Notes: generated by a model from the letters alone, not told the origin. Positions 1 through 6,514 are shown, counted from the first letter of the stretch. The stretch is DNA of 7,871 nucleotides from Alphaproteobacteria bacterium (GCA_015654715.1 JAATGK010000043.1:1-7871); one strand, 5' to 3'. Program-made: numbers and translations.

Positions 1-642
1 GCGGGCGGGGTGCATCCCAATCCGCTCGACCACGCCCATGTGGTGACGACCACCACCCACAAGACCCTTCGCGGGCCCCGCGGCGGCATGATCCTGTCGC
101 GCGACGAGGCGTTGGGTAAGAAGATCAACTCGGCCGTTTTCCCTGGCTTGCAGGGCGGACCTTTGATGCACGTCATTGCCGCCAAGGCGGTGGCGTTCGG
201 CGAGGCGCTGAAGCCTGAGTTCAAGACTTACGCCAAAGCCATTGTTGAGAATGCCAAAGTGCTAGCCGAGACGCTCTATGCCGGCGGCCTCGACATCGTC
301 TCCGGCGGTACCGATACGCATCTTATGCTGGTCGACCTACGTCCCAAGGGCACGACGGGCCGCGCCGCTGAAAAGGCGCTCGATCGCGCCTTCATCACCT
401 GCAACAAGAACTCAATTCCGTTCGACACCGAAAAATACACCATCACCTCCGGCATCCGGCTCGGCACGCCGGCCGGCACGACGCGCGGCTTCGGCCCGGT
501 CGAATTCAAGGAAATTGGCAATCTGATCATCGAGGTAGTCGACGCTCTTGGCAAAAAGGGCGAAGACGGCGATCCCGCTGTGGAAGCCAAGGTCCGTGCG
601 CGCGTACGTGAGTTGTGCAGTTTCTTCCCGATCTACCAATAG
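1..642 (+). CDS. glyA: Serine hydroxymethyltransferase, C-terminal part (5' end cut by window)
   Basis: This PLP enzyme interconverts serine plus tetrahydrofolate with glycine plus 5,10-methylene-tetrahydrofolate in the cytoplasm, and is the main source of one-carbon units. The frame is open from base 1, so the GTG at 10 is an internal valine rather than a start. The signature [14 protein letters not shown] is present, with the PLP-binding lysine at bases 61-63. It is followed by the conserved stretches [11 protein letters not shown] and [15 protein letters not shown]. The 213 visible codons are about half of a typical 420-430 residue enzyme, so the N-terminal half lies outside the window. 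The reading frame ends normally at TAG 640-642 and nrdR follows after 14 nt, suggesting co-transcription. Nothing looks degenerate. The identification is very secure. Confidence 0.98.
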   Translation, partial: AGGVHPNPLDHAHVVTTTTHKTLRGPRGGMILSRDEALGKKINSAVFPGLQGGPLMHVIAAKAVAFGEALKPEFKTYAKAIVENAKVLAETLYAGGLDIVSGGTDTHLMLVDLRPKGTTGRAAEKALDRAFITCNKNSIPFDTEKYTITSGIRLGTPAGTTRGFGPVEFKEIGNLIIEVVDALGKKGEDGDPAVEAKVRARVRELCSFFPIYQ

Positions 643-656
643 GCTCGAGGTAAGCT

Positions 657-1124
657 ATGCGCTGCCCCTTCTGCGGTCACGACGATACCCAAGTCAAAGA
701 CAGTCGTCCTTCCGAGGACAACTCGGCGATCCGCCGCCGACGTCATTGCCCGGAATGCGGCGGGCGCTTCACCACCTTCGAGCGCGTGCAACTGCGCGAG
801 CTGATCGTGGTCAAGAAGAGCGGGCGGCGCGAGCCGTTCGACCGCGATAAGCTGGAACGCTCGATCAATCACGCGCTGCGCAAGCGCCCGGTCGAGCAGG
901 ACCGCGTCGATCGCATGATCACCGGCATCGTCCGTCGCCTCGAAAGCATGGGCGAGAACGAAGTGCCGTCGCCGATGATCGGCGAACTGGTCATGCAGGC
1001 GCTGTCGAGCCTCGACAAGGTCGCCTATGTCCGCTTCGCCTCAGTCTACAAGAACTTCCGCGAAGCCAAGGATTTCGAAGCCATTCTCGGCGAAATCCAC
1101 GGCGGTGTGGAAGACAAGGACTGA
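657..1124 (+). CDS. nrdR: Transcriptional repressor NrdR
   Basis: NrdR represses ribonucleotide reductase genes by binding NrdR boxes, and senses ATP/dATP through an ATP-cone domain. The 155-aa length is normal for the family. The N-terminal zinc ribbon is intact, with cysteine pairs CPFC (C3, C6) and CPEC (C31, C34), and the basic RRRR stretch at 26-29 lies between them. The ATP-cone spans roughly residues 49-139, beginning [16 protein letters not shown] and ending near [17 protein letters not shown]. The ATG at 657 is preceded by GAGG at 647-650 with 6-nt spacing. The first residues, MRCPFCG, are the standard family start. It sits 14 nt after glyA, a linkage common in alphaproteobacteria. 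No NrdR box was recognised within the window, so its targets are presumably elsewhere. Confidence 0.97.
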   Translation: MRCPFCGHDDTQVKDSRPSEDNSAIRRRRHCPECGGRFTTFERVQLRELIVVKKSGRREPFDRDKLERSINHALRKRPVEQDRVDRMITGIVRRLESMGENEVPSPMIGELVMQALSSLDKVAYVRFASVYKNFREAKDFEAILGEIHGGVEDKD

Positions 1125-1134
1125 ACAGTACGAC

Positions 1135-1307
1135 GGTGTCATCCCGGCCAAGCGCTGTGTGACGGATAGCGGAGGTTCCAAATGCTGTTCATTGCAGCGC
1201 GCAGAGCCGGGACCCACTCAGACGTTGCCCAGATTTCCAAGTGGGTCCCGGATCGCGCCGTGTCATGCTGTCCCAAACATCGAGGTGGGCGCGTCCGGAA
1301 TGACACC
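1135..1307. repeat. 173-bp nested inverted-repeat (cloverleaf-like) intergenic element
   Basis: Terminal inverted repeats GGTGTCATCCCGG (1135-1147) and CCGGAATGACACC (1295-1307) pair at 12 of 13 positions. The one mismatch, C1143 against A1299, would become a G·U pair in a minus-strand transcript. Inside lie three further inverted pairs in series: GCGCTG 1152-1157 with CAGCGC 1195-1200; CCGGGACCCACT 1207-1218 with its perfect 12-bp complement 1240-1251 (21-nt loop); and GCGCC 1255-1259 with GGCGC 1288-1292. The whole therefore folds on paper as an outer stem with three arms. It fills most of the 231-nt gap between nrdR and ribD and has no convincing ORF. It resembles REP/MITE-type palindromes scattered between genes in Bradyrhizobium relatives; that assignment is from memory. 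It could also influence read-through from glyA–nrdR into the rib genes. Confidence 0.75.
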
Positions 1308-1340
1308 TTTCTCTGCGTCTTTGCGTGAATCAAATAATCG

Positions 1341-1348
1341 AGGAAGGA
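1341..1348 (+). promoter_or_regulatory. Ribosome binding site deciding the ribD TTG start
   Basis: AGGAAGGA lies 7 nt before the TTG at 1356. The only nearby ATG in the ribD frame is at 1386 (residue 11), and it would remove the start of the deaminase domain's first helix. The strong Shine-Dalgarno match is the main reason to accept TTG. Confidence 0.7.
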
Positions 1349-1355
1349 TAAGCCG

Positions 1356-2453
1356 TTGACGTCCGTACCTCAGGATTTGGTTCACATGCGTCATGCCCTG
1401 GTTCTGGCGGCGCGCGGGCTGGGCGAGGTTGCGCCCAATCCGGCAGTCGGTTGTGTGATTGTCAAAGATGGCGTCGTCGTCGGGCGTGGGCGCACCGCCA
1501 AGGGCGGCCGTCCTCATGCCGAGCCGCAGGCGCTGGCCGAGGCCGGTGACGCGGCGCGCGGCGCGACGGCTTACGTCACACTGGAGCCCTGTTCGCACCA
1601 CGGCCACACCCCGCCCTGTGTCAGTGCGCTGGTCGCTGCGGGGGTCGCGCGCGTGGTGGTGGCGGTGGAAGACCCCGATCCGCGGGTAAACGGGGAGGGG
1701 GTCGCATGGCTGCGGGCCGCCGGCGTCGAGGTCACGACCGGCGTCTGCGAGAAAGAAGCCGCCGCGCTCAACGCCGGTTTTTTCCTCAAGGTGCAGACGG
1801 GCCGCCCGCTGGTCACTCTCAAGCTCGCCCAGAGCCTGGATGGGAAAATCGCCACCGTCACCGGCGAAAGTCAGTGGATCACTAGCGAAACAGCGCGGGC
1901 CTATGGCCAACTGCTCCGCGCCCGGCATGATGCCATCCTGATCGGGGTCGGAACCGCCCTGGCCGACGATCCGTCGCTGACCTGCCGCTTGCCGGGCCTG
2001 GAGGACCGCTCGCCGCTGCGGGTGGTTCTGGATACGCGTTTGCGGCTCACCGAATGGTCCAAGCTCGCCCAAACCGCCCAGGAGGTGCCGACTCTGGTCT
2101 ATACCGTGGCGGACGGAGGCGGCGCGCTGGAGGCCTGCGGCGTCCAGATTGTCCGGGTGGCCAAGGACGTGGCCGGGCGGCCCAAACTGGAGACGGTCCT
2201 CGCCGATCTGGCGGGGCGCGGCATTACCCGGCTCCTGGTCGAGGGCGGGGCGGCGCTCCACGCGGCGTTCCTGAACGGCGGTTTGGCCGACCGGCTGGAG
2301 GTTTTTAGCGCTCCCATGATCCTCGGGGCGGCGGGATTGAGTTCGGTCGAGACGCTGGCAGCCTTCAGCCTCAACGAGGTGCCACAATTCGTGATAACAG
2401 GACGGCGCTCACTGGGGCCGGACCTTCTGGTAAGCTACGCCCGAAGAGTCTAG
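1356..2453 (+). CDS. ribD: Bifunctional riboflavin deaminase/reductase RibD
   Basis: RibD carries out two consecutive steps: deamination of diaminohydroxyphosphoribosylaminopyrimidine, then NADPH-dependent reduction of the ribose side chain to ribityl. The 365-aa length is normal for the fused enzyme. The N-terminal cytidine-deaminase-like domain has HAE at residues 54-56 (zinc histidine and catalytic glutamate) and PCSHHGHTPPC at 78-88 (two zinc cysteines). The reductase domain begins near residue 150 with RPLVTLKLAQSLDGKIA and contains the conserved VEGG at 295-298. Both halves look intact. The TTG start at 1356 is supported by AGGAAGGA at 1341-1348; an ATG at residue 11 is the alternative. 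It is the first gene of the riboflavin cluster. It is followed by a 64-nt gap to ribE, and separated from nrdR by an inverted-repeat element. Confidence 0.97.
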   Translation: MTSVPQDLVHMRHALVLAARGLGEVAPNPAVGCVIVKDGVVVGRGRTAKGGRPHAEPQALAEAGDAARGATAYVTLEPCSHHGHTPPCVSALVAAGVARVVVAVEDPDPRVNGEGVAWLRAAGVEVTTGVCEKEAAALNAGFFLKVQTGRPLVTLKLAQSLDGKIATVTGESQWITSETARAYGQLLRARHDAILIGVGTALADDPSLTCRLPGLEDRSPLRVVLDTRLRLTEWSKLAQTAQEVPTLVYTVADGGGALEACGVQIVRVAKDVAGRPKLETVLADLAGRGITRLLVEGGAALHAAFLNGGLADRLEVFSAPMILGAAGLSSVETLAAFSLNEVPQFVITGRRSLGPDLLVSYARRV

Positions 2454-2466
2454 GTAGGGGCGCGAT

Positions 2467-2491
2467 CGGGAAACTGTGCAGCGGTTTTCCG
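2467..2491 (+). other. Small hairpin in the ribD–ribE gap
   Basis: CGGGAAAC (2467-2474) pairs with GTTTTCCG (2484-2491), giving 8 bp with one G·U and a 9-nt loop. It lies 26 nt before the ribE ATG. It has no following T-run, so it is not a classical intrinsic terminator. It does not carry the conserved core of an FMN riboswitch. A role in mRNA processing or in tuning ribE translation is only a guess. Confidence 0.35.
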
Positions 2492-2517
2492 GCATTTTGC
2501 GCGGCAAGAGTGGAATC

Positions 2518-3111
2518 ATGTTCACAGGAATCGTCACCGATGTCGGCCAGGTCCGGCAGATCGAGAAACGCGGCGACACGCACATCGTGATTGCCCCCCA
2601 TTACGATATGGACAAGCTGCCGATGGGCGGCTCGGTCGCCTGCTCCGGCGCCTGCCTGACCATCGTCGGCAAGGGCTCAAATACCGACAAGTGGTTCGCC
2701 GTGACCGCCTCGGGCGAGACGTTGTCGAAAACCACCATGGGTAACTGGAAGGCCGGATCACCCGTCAACCTGGAGCTGCCGCTGAAAGTCGGCGACGAGC
2801 TCGGCGGCCATATCGTTTCCGGCCATGTCGACGGCATGGCGGAGCTGGTGAAGCTGTACCCGGAAGGCGAAAGCACCCGCATGGTGTTCGAGGCGCCGAA
2901 GGCCTTGTCGCGTTTCATCGCCGAAAAGGGTTCGGTAGCGCTCGACGGCATTTCCCTCACCGTCAATGAAGTCGACGATCACCGTTTTGGCGTCAACATC
3001 ATTCCGCACACCCTTGAAGTGACAACGTTCGGAAGGCTCAAGCTTGGCATGAAAGTGAATCTCGAGATCGACACCATCGCCCGCTATGTGGCAAGGCTGG
3101 TGAAGGGATGA
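2518..3111 (+). CDS. ribE: Riboflavin synthase, alpha subunit
   Basis: This enzyme catalyses the last step of riboflavin synthesis: dismutation of two 6,7-dimethyl-8-ribityllumazines into riboflavin and a pyrimidine that RibH reuses. The 197 aa contain the expected two lumazine-binding repeats. Repeat 1 runs from MFTGIV with GSVACSGACLTIV at 38-50. Repeat 2 starts around GGHIVSGHVDG at 96-106, with GSVALDGISLTVNEV at 138-152. The ATG at 2518 is chosen because nearly all family members begin MFTGIV. The frame stays open upstream to a GTG at 2476, which would add 14 residues, but that extension is not family-like and overlaps a hairpin. The stop overlaps the ribB start as ATGA at 3108-3111, which points to translational coupling. 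It is known as ribC in some species. The domain structure looks complete. Confidence 0.96.
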   Translation: MFTGIVTDVGQVRQIEKRGDTHIVIAPHYDMDKLPMGGSVACSGACLTIVGKGSNTDKWFAVTASGETLSKTTMGNWKAGSPVNLELPLKVGDELGGHIVSGHVDGMAELVKLYPEGESTRMVFEAPKALSRFIAEKGSVALDGISLTVNEVDDHRFGVNIIPHTLEVTTFGRLKLGMKVNLEIDTIARYVARLVKG

Positions 3112-4238
3112 CAACGCTGACCGACCTGCCGATGTTTCACGAGTACATTTCCAACGTCGAAGAGATCATCGAGACCGTACGCAACGGCAAGATGGTGATC
3201 CTGACCGATGCGGAGGATCGCGAAAACGAGGGCGATCTCTTCATTCCGGCGCAAATGTGTACGCCGGAGGCGATCAATTTCATGGCCAAGTTCGGCCGCG
3301 GCTTGATCTGCCTCGCCCTGACGCAAGTACGCGCCGAGACGCTGCAAATCCCGATGATGACGCAGTTCAATGCCGCGTTGCACCGCACCGCCTTCACCGT
3401 GTCGATCGAGGCGAAAGAGGGTGTTTCCACCGGCATCTCCGCCCACGACCGCGCCCATACCGTGGCGGTGGCGATCGATCCGACCAAAGGTCCAGGCGAC
3501 ATCGTCATGCCGGGCCACGTCTTTCCGTTGGTCGCGCGTGAAGGCGGCAGCCTCGTGCGCGCCGGTCATACCGAAGCGGCGGTCGATATCGCCCGGCTGG
3601 CCGGTCTCAATCCGTCGGGCGTGATCTGCGAGATCATGAACGACGATGGCACTATGTCGCGGTTGCCGGATCTCGTCACCTTCGCGCAATTGCACGGCCT
3701 CAAGATCGGCACTATCGCCGACCTGATTCAGCACCGGCGCAAATACGATCACTTCATCCAGCGCACCGCGGAATCGGTGTTCCGCAGCCATTACGGCGGC
3801 GACTGGAAGATGATCGTCTACGTCAACACCATCGAATACGCCGAACATATCGTCCTCATCAAAGGCGATATCTCGACCCCTGAGCCGGTCTATGTTCGCA
3901 TGCACGCCATCAATGTGCTGAACGACATTTTGGCCGATGCGCACAGCGCTCGCGACCGTCTCGCAGAATCGATGCGCATCATCGCCCATCAGGGCCGCGG
4001 CGTGGTCGTACTGCTCAGGCAGGCACGGCCCACATTCGTGACCGACATGGTTTTGAAGCGGCTTTCCGAGGAAGATCGCCGCCGCGTCAAGGAAGCCGGT
4101 GTCGGTGCCCAGATCTTGCTCGACCTTGGTATCCAGAACATGATCCTTCTCACCGATACCCCCGAAAAGAAAGTGGTGGCACTCGATGGTTACGGCCTCA
4201 ACGTCGTCGGCACGCACCCGATCCGCGGACGCGACTGA
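3108..4238 (+). CDS. ribB: 3,4-dihydroxy-2-butanone 4-phosphate synthase with degenerate GTP cyclohydrolase II-like domain (RibBX type)
   Basis: The N-terminal half (about residues 10-210) is a full RibB domain, which converts ribulose 5-phosphate to the four-carbon donor used by RibH. Visible active-site elements are DAEDRENEGDLF at 34-45, C68, H137 in MPGHVFPL, RAGHTEA at 151-157 and E175. The C-terminal half (about 218-376) aligns by eye with GTP cyclohydrolase II. However, the zinc motif C-x10-C-x-C is replaced by N269, S280 and R282 at exactly the same spacing. The usual QEGRG stretch is also gone, reading RQARPTF. It is therefore unlikely to be a working RibA. Proteobacterial 'RibBX' hybrids with an inactive RibA-like half are known, and this fits them. 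The ATG overlaps the ribE stop by ATGA. The product is 376 aa. An annotation as bifunctional RibBA would be misleading. Confidence 0.93.
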   Translation: MTTLTDLPMFHEYISNVEEIIETVRNGKMVILTDAEDRENEGDLFIPAQMCTPEAINFMAKFGRGLICLALTQVRAETLQIPMMTQFNAALHRTAFTVSIEAKEGVSTGISAHDRAHTVAVAIDPTKGPGDIVMPGHVFPLVAREGGSLVRAGHTEAAVDIARLAGLNPSGVICEIMNDDGTMSRLPDLVTFAQLHGLKIGTIADLIQHRRKYDHFIQRTAESVFRSHYGGDWKMIVYVNTIEYAEHIVLIKGDISTPEPVYVRMHAINVLNDILADAHSARDRLAESMRIIAHQGRGVVVLLRQARPTFVTDMVLKRLSEEDRRRVKEAGVGAQILLDLGIQNMILLTDTPEKKVVALDGYGLNVVGTHPIRGRD

Positions 4239-4689
4239 TCTCAAGCCCAATATCTTGGTTATTGAGGCAACGTTCTATCCCGAGATTTCGCGGCTGCTGC
4301 TCGATGGCGCCACGGCGGCGCTGGAGCGCGGCGGCGCCTATTTTGATTGCGTGTCGGTGCCCGGCGCGCTCGAAATTCCGCCTACGATCCATTTTGCCAT
4401 GAAGGGCGGCGAGCACGGCGGCAAGCATTACGACGGTTACGTCGCGCTCGGCTGCGTCATCCGCGGCGAGACTTATCACTTCGAAATCGTCGCCGGCCAA
4501 TCGGGCCGCGCTTTGGTCGATCTTGGGATCAACTACGGCCTGTGCATTGGTAACGGCATTCTCACCGTCGAAAACGAAGAACAGGCGCTGCTTCGTGCCA
4601 ATCGCGAACAGGCGGACAAGGGCGGCGATGCTGCCCGCGCGTGCCTGGCGTTGATCGGTCTACGCCAGCGTCTCGGGATGCGTAAATGA
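4186..4689 (+). CDS. ribH: 6,7-dimethyl-8-ribityllumazine synthase
   Basis: RibH condenses the ribitylamino-pyrimidine from the RibD branch with the RibB product to make lumazine, the substrate of RibE. Family members form pentamers or 60-mer capsids. The family hallmarks are VPGALEIP at 58-65, GCVIRGETYHFE at 89-100 with the likely catalytic H98, and ILTVENEEQALLRA further on. The 167 aa are slightly longer than the usual 150-160. The chosen ATG overlaps the end of ribB by 53 nt. No ATG, GTG or TTG occurs in this frame between it and the TTG at 4255, which would remove the first beta strand (NILVIEA). The first ~18 residues are Ser/Thr/Ala/Arg-rich and probably a flexible tail. It ends in an ATGA overlap with nusB. 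Confidence 0.95.
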   Translation: MVTASTSSARTRSADATDLKPNILVIEATFYPEISRLLLDGATAALERGGAYFDCVSVPGALEIPPTIHFAMKGGEHGGKHYDGYVALGCVIRGETYHFEIVAGQSGRALVDLGINYGLCIGNGILTVENEEQALLRANREQADKGGDAARACLALIGLRQRLGMRK

Positions 4690-5168
4690 CCGACGCGGTA
4701 CCAGAATCCCGTCACGCAGCACGCCTGGCCGCAGTGCAGGCGCTCTATCAGATGGAAATGTCCGGCGACGGCGCCGACGACGTCACGGCGGAATTCGTCG
4801 AATTCCGCTTCGGCCGCGAAGCCGAAGTGACGCCCGGCGATCCCGATCCGGAGTTCTTCGCCGACATCGTGCGCGGTGTCCCGGAGCGGCAAAAAGAGAT
4901 CGATGCGGCCGTCACGAAGTGCCTGGCCAAGAACTGGCGGCTGTCCCGCGTCGATTCGCTGATGCGGGCGATCCTGCGCGCCGGTGCTTACGAGCTGCTC
5001 GCCCGTCCCGACGTGCCGGCGAAAGTGGTGATCGACGAATACGTCAGCCTGACTCATGCCTTCGACGCCGAAGGCGACACGCCCTTCATCAACGCGGCTC
5101 TCGACAAGCTGGCGCATCAAAAGCGGGCAGGAGAATTCGGGGAAACTGTGCCGGACGGGGAGTTTTAG
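4686..5168 (+). CDS. nusB: Transcription antitermination factor NusB
   Basis: NusB binds boxA RNA together with NusE (ribosomal protein S10) and takes part in antitermination complexes on rRNA operons. The 160-aa product carries the all-helical NusB pattern. This includes ARLAAVQALYQMEMSG at the N-terminus (12-27), the helix core NWRLSRVDSLMRAILRAGAYELL at 83-105, and VVIDEYVSLTHAF at 114-126 with the closing FINAALDKLA at 134-143. The start is fixed by the ATGA overlap with ribH at 4686-4689. The ribH–nusB pairing is widespread in bacteria, although nusB has no direct role in flavin synthesis. It is the last plus-strand gene of this run: a small palindrome and a convergent minus-strand gene follow. 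Confidence 0.97.
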   Translation: MTDAVPESRHAARLAAVQALYQMEMSGDGADDVTAEFVEFRFGREAEVTPGDPDPEFFADIVRGVPERQKEIDAAVTKCLAKNWRLSRVDSLMRAILRAGAYELLARPDVPAKVVIDEYVSLTHAFDAEGDTPFINAALDKLAHQKRAGEFGETVPDGEF

Positions 5169-5174
5169 TCAAAA

Positions 5175-5215
5175 GTCATCACAAGCAACACGCTTGCGTT
5201 CGGCCGGGGATGACA
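5175..5215. repeat. Small palindromic element sharing the core of the 1135-1307 repeat
   Basis: GTCATC 5175-5180 pairs with GATGAC 5209-5214, and inside it CAAGC 5182-5186 pairs with GCTTG 5192-5196 around a 5-nt loop. The complement of 5202-5215 reads TGTCATCCCCGGCC. That differs from the left end of the larger element (TGTCATCCCGGCC, 1137-1149) by one extra C. It lies exactly between the stops of nusB and the convergent small gene, so it could act as a shared end signal. It lacks a T-run and is not a textbook terminator. Confidence 0.5.
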
Positions 5216-5221
5216 TTCAGC

Positions 5222-5365
5222 TCAATATGTCCAGATGCCGAAAATCTGCATCAGCATCATGCCGGAGACGACGCCCATCGGTAAGAGCCCAAGCGCGCTC
5301 ACGAACACCGTACGGACGACGCCGCCTTCGGCGTTTTGACGGCTGTTGTTGGCGGGGCGGGGCAT
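5222..5365 (-). CDS. Small putative single-span membrane protein, 47 aa, unknown function
   Basis: I do not recognise the family. On the minus strand an ATG at 5365-5363 opens a 47-codon frame closed by TGA at 5224-5222. GGAGAG lies 4 nt before the ATG (complement of 5370-5375). The N-terminus, MPRPANNSRQNAEGGVVR, is polar and positively charged. It is followed by a hydrophobic stretch of about 25 residues, residues 20-45 (VFVSALGLLPMGVVSG and on through MMLMQIFGIW). That is enough for one membrane helix, likely with the N-terminus inside by the positive-inside rule. By my count 38 of 47 codons end in G or C, as expected for a real gene in this genome. It is convergent with nusB (53 nt between stops) and divergent from thiL. 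It is below the usual annotation cutoff, so it may be missing from automatic annotations. Confidence 0.62.
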   Translation of the reverse strand: MPRPANNSRQNAEGGVVRTVFVSALGLLPMGVVSGMMLMQIFGIWTY

Positions 5366-5556
5366 AGGTCTCTCCAAGGGTTTCAGTTCGTCTTACGCAA
5401 ACTCAACGCGTGAACTTCGGTTTCGTTGCAGATCAATGTGGTCGCCGGTCGGGGCAATATCGTGGCAAAATCACGGTGGCCGGGCGGCGCTTTGATCATC
5501 CTTTTGTGCCGTTTACGATGGTTATGAGATAGGGTCGGAAAAACGGACTTCAAGCT
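5366..5556. promoter_or_regulatory. Divergent intergenic region between the small minus-strand gene and thiL
   Basis: These 191 nt separate two divergent starts and must hold the promoters for both if both are real. The minus-strand ribosome binding site lies at 5370-5375. The thiL side has only a weak purine site (CGGA, 5544-5547). I see no convincing -35/-10 pair, operator palindrome or riboswitch; in particular no TPP riboswitch core precedes thiL. The stretch is somewhat more AT-rich than the genes around it. Confidence 0.35.
5370..5375 (-). promoter_or_regulatory. Ribosome binding site of the small minus-strand gene
   Basis: Read on the minus strand, this is GGAGAG followed by ACCT and the ATG at 5365. 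It is a near-consensus Shine-Dalgarno at short but workable spacing, and the strongest single argument that the 47-codon frame is translated. Confidence 0.55.
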
Positions 5557-6507
5557 TTGGCGAACGCAATTTCCGAATTTGGTTTGATTGCCAAACATTT
5601 TGCGCCTTTGGCGACACACCCCGGTGCGTTGGCGCTCACCGACGATGCCTGCGTGCTGAAACAAGAGGCAGGCCGCGAGACCGTTGTGACGGCCGACGCG
5701 TTGACCGCAGGCGTTCACTTTCTCCCCGACGATCCGCCGAACCTGATTGCGTCGAAGGCGTTGCGCGTGAACCTGTCGGATCTGGCGGCGAAAGGCGCGG
5801 AGCCGGTCGGGTATCTGCTTGCCTTGGCGTTGCCACAATCAACCGATGAGGCGTGGCTTGCCGAATTCGCGCGCGGGCTTGGCGAAGATCAGCGGGCATT
5901 TGGTGTTTCGCTGCTCGGCGGCGATACCACGGCGACTCCGGGTCCGCTCACCATCGCGATCACCGCACTCGGAACCGTTGCGGCGGGCGCGATGATTCGA
6001 CGTTCCGGTGCCCGCGCGGGCGATCACGTTTTCGTCAGCGGCACCATCGGCGATGCCGGCGCCGGACTGAAGTTGCGGCAAGACGGCAACGCGGGCGATG
6101 CCTACTTGGTCGGGCGCTACCAGCAGCCAACGCCGCGGCTTCGATTGGGACGGGCGCTGCGCGGCGTCGCCACCGCGTCGCTGGATGTCTCCGATGGGCT
6201 GCTTGCCGATCTCGGGCACATCGCCGCAGTGTCGGGCGTGCGCATCGTGGTGGCGGCGGGTGCGGTCCCGCGCTCCGAGGCGCTGCGCCGGTTCGATCCC
6301 GATGGCGTTGTGCGCGCCGTCACCGCTGGCGACGATTACGAAATTGCGTTCACGGCGCCGTCGTTCGAGGCCGTCGAAGCGGCCGCAATGGCCGCTCAGA
6401 CCCCCGTGGGTCGGATAGGCGAGGTCGAGCCGGGGCAGGGCGTCGTCCTGCTCGATGGTCAGGGCCGGGAAATCCCCGTTACCCGCGCCGGGTTCACGCA
6501 TTTTTGA
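5557..6507 (+). CDS. thiL: Thiamine-monophosphate kinase
   Basis: ThiL phosphorylates thiamine monophosphate with ATP to give thiamine diphosphate, the active cofactor. The 316-aa length is typical. It has the AIR-synthase/ThiL fold. An N-terminal domain carries the metal and ATP ligands: LTDDACVL with D29 and D30, TADALTAGVHF around D47, NLSDLAAKGAEP with D75, and LGGDTT with D123. The C-terminal domain carries ASLDVSDGLLADLGHI and AGDDYEIAFT. The start is TTG at 5557. An in-frame TAG at 5530-5532 lies just upstream with no other start between, and the product then opens with the family-like SEFGLIAKHFAPLA. The Shine-Dalgarno is weak. The linkage to nusB is conserved in many proteobacteria, although here a small inverted gene separates them. 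No key residue appears to be missing. Confidence 0.95.
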   Translation: MANAISEFGLIAKHFAPLATHPGALALTDDACVLKQEAGRETVVTADALTAGVHFLPDDPPNLIASKALRVNLSDLAAKGAEPVGYLLALALPQSTDEAWLAEFARGLGEDQRAFGVSLLGGDTTATPGPLTIAITALGTVAAGAMIRRSGARAGDHVFVSGTIGDAGAGLKLRQDGNAGDAYLVGRYQQPTPRLRLGRALRGVATASLDVSDGLLADLGHIAAVSGVRIVVAAGAVPRSEALRRFDPDGVVRAVTAGDDYEIAFTAPSFEAVEAAAMAAQTPVGRIGEVEPGQGVVLLDGQGREIPVTRAGFTHF

Positions 6508-6514
6508 TGGTTCG

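Noticed and set aside
1027..1359. Plus-strand frame covering the nrdR–ribD gap
   Set aside because: It begins inside nrdR out of frame and reads through the inverted-repeat element; no protein-like features.
1263..2387. 374-codon minus-strand frame opposite ribD
   Set aside because: It is a mirror of the ribD codon pattern with low-complexity Gln/Arg/Gly content and no ribosome binding site. It also runs through the repeat element.
2476..2517. GTG start extending riboflavin synthase by 14 residues
   Set aside because: Family members begin at MFTGIV and the GTG sits in a hairpin loop without a good ribosome binding site.
3084..4250. 388-codon open frame on the minus strand opposite ribB
   Set aside because: It is exactly antisense to a well-supported gene, its translation is His/Asp/Arg-rich with no family motif, and long antisense frames are expected from GC-ending codons.
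5056..5367. Plus-strand frame across the end of nusB and the downstream gap
   Set aside because: Its translation is Arg/Ser-rich and out of frame with nusB. The same DNA is better explained by nusB, the palindrome and the minus-strand small gene.
5410..5532. 40-codon GTG frame upstream of thiL in the same phase
   Set aside because: There is no ribosome binding site, the composition is not protein-like, and it ends at a TAG before thiL. It could be taken for a thiL 5' extension but is separated by that stop.
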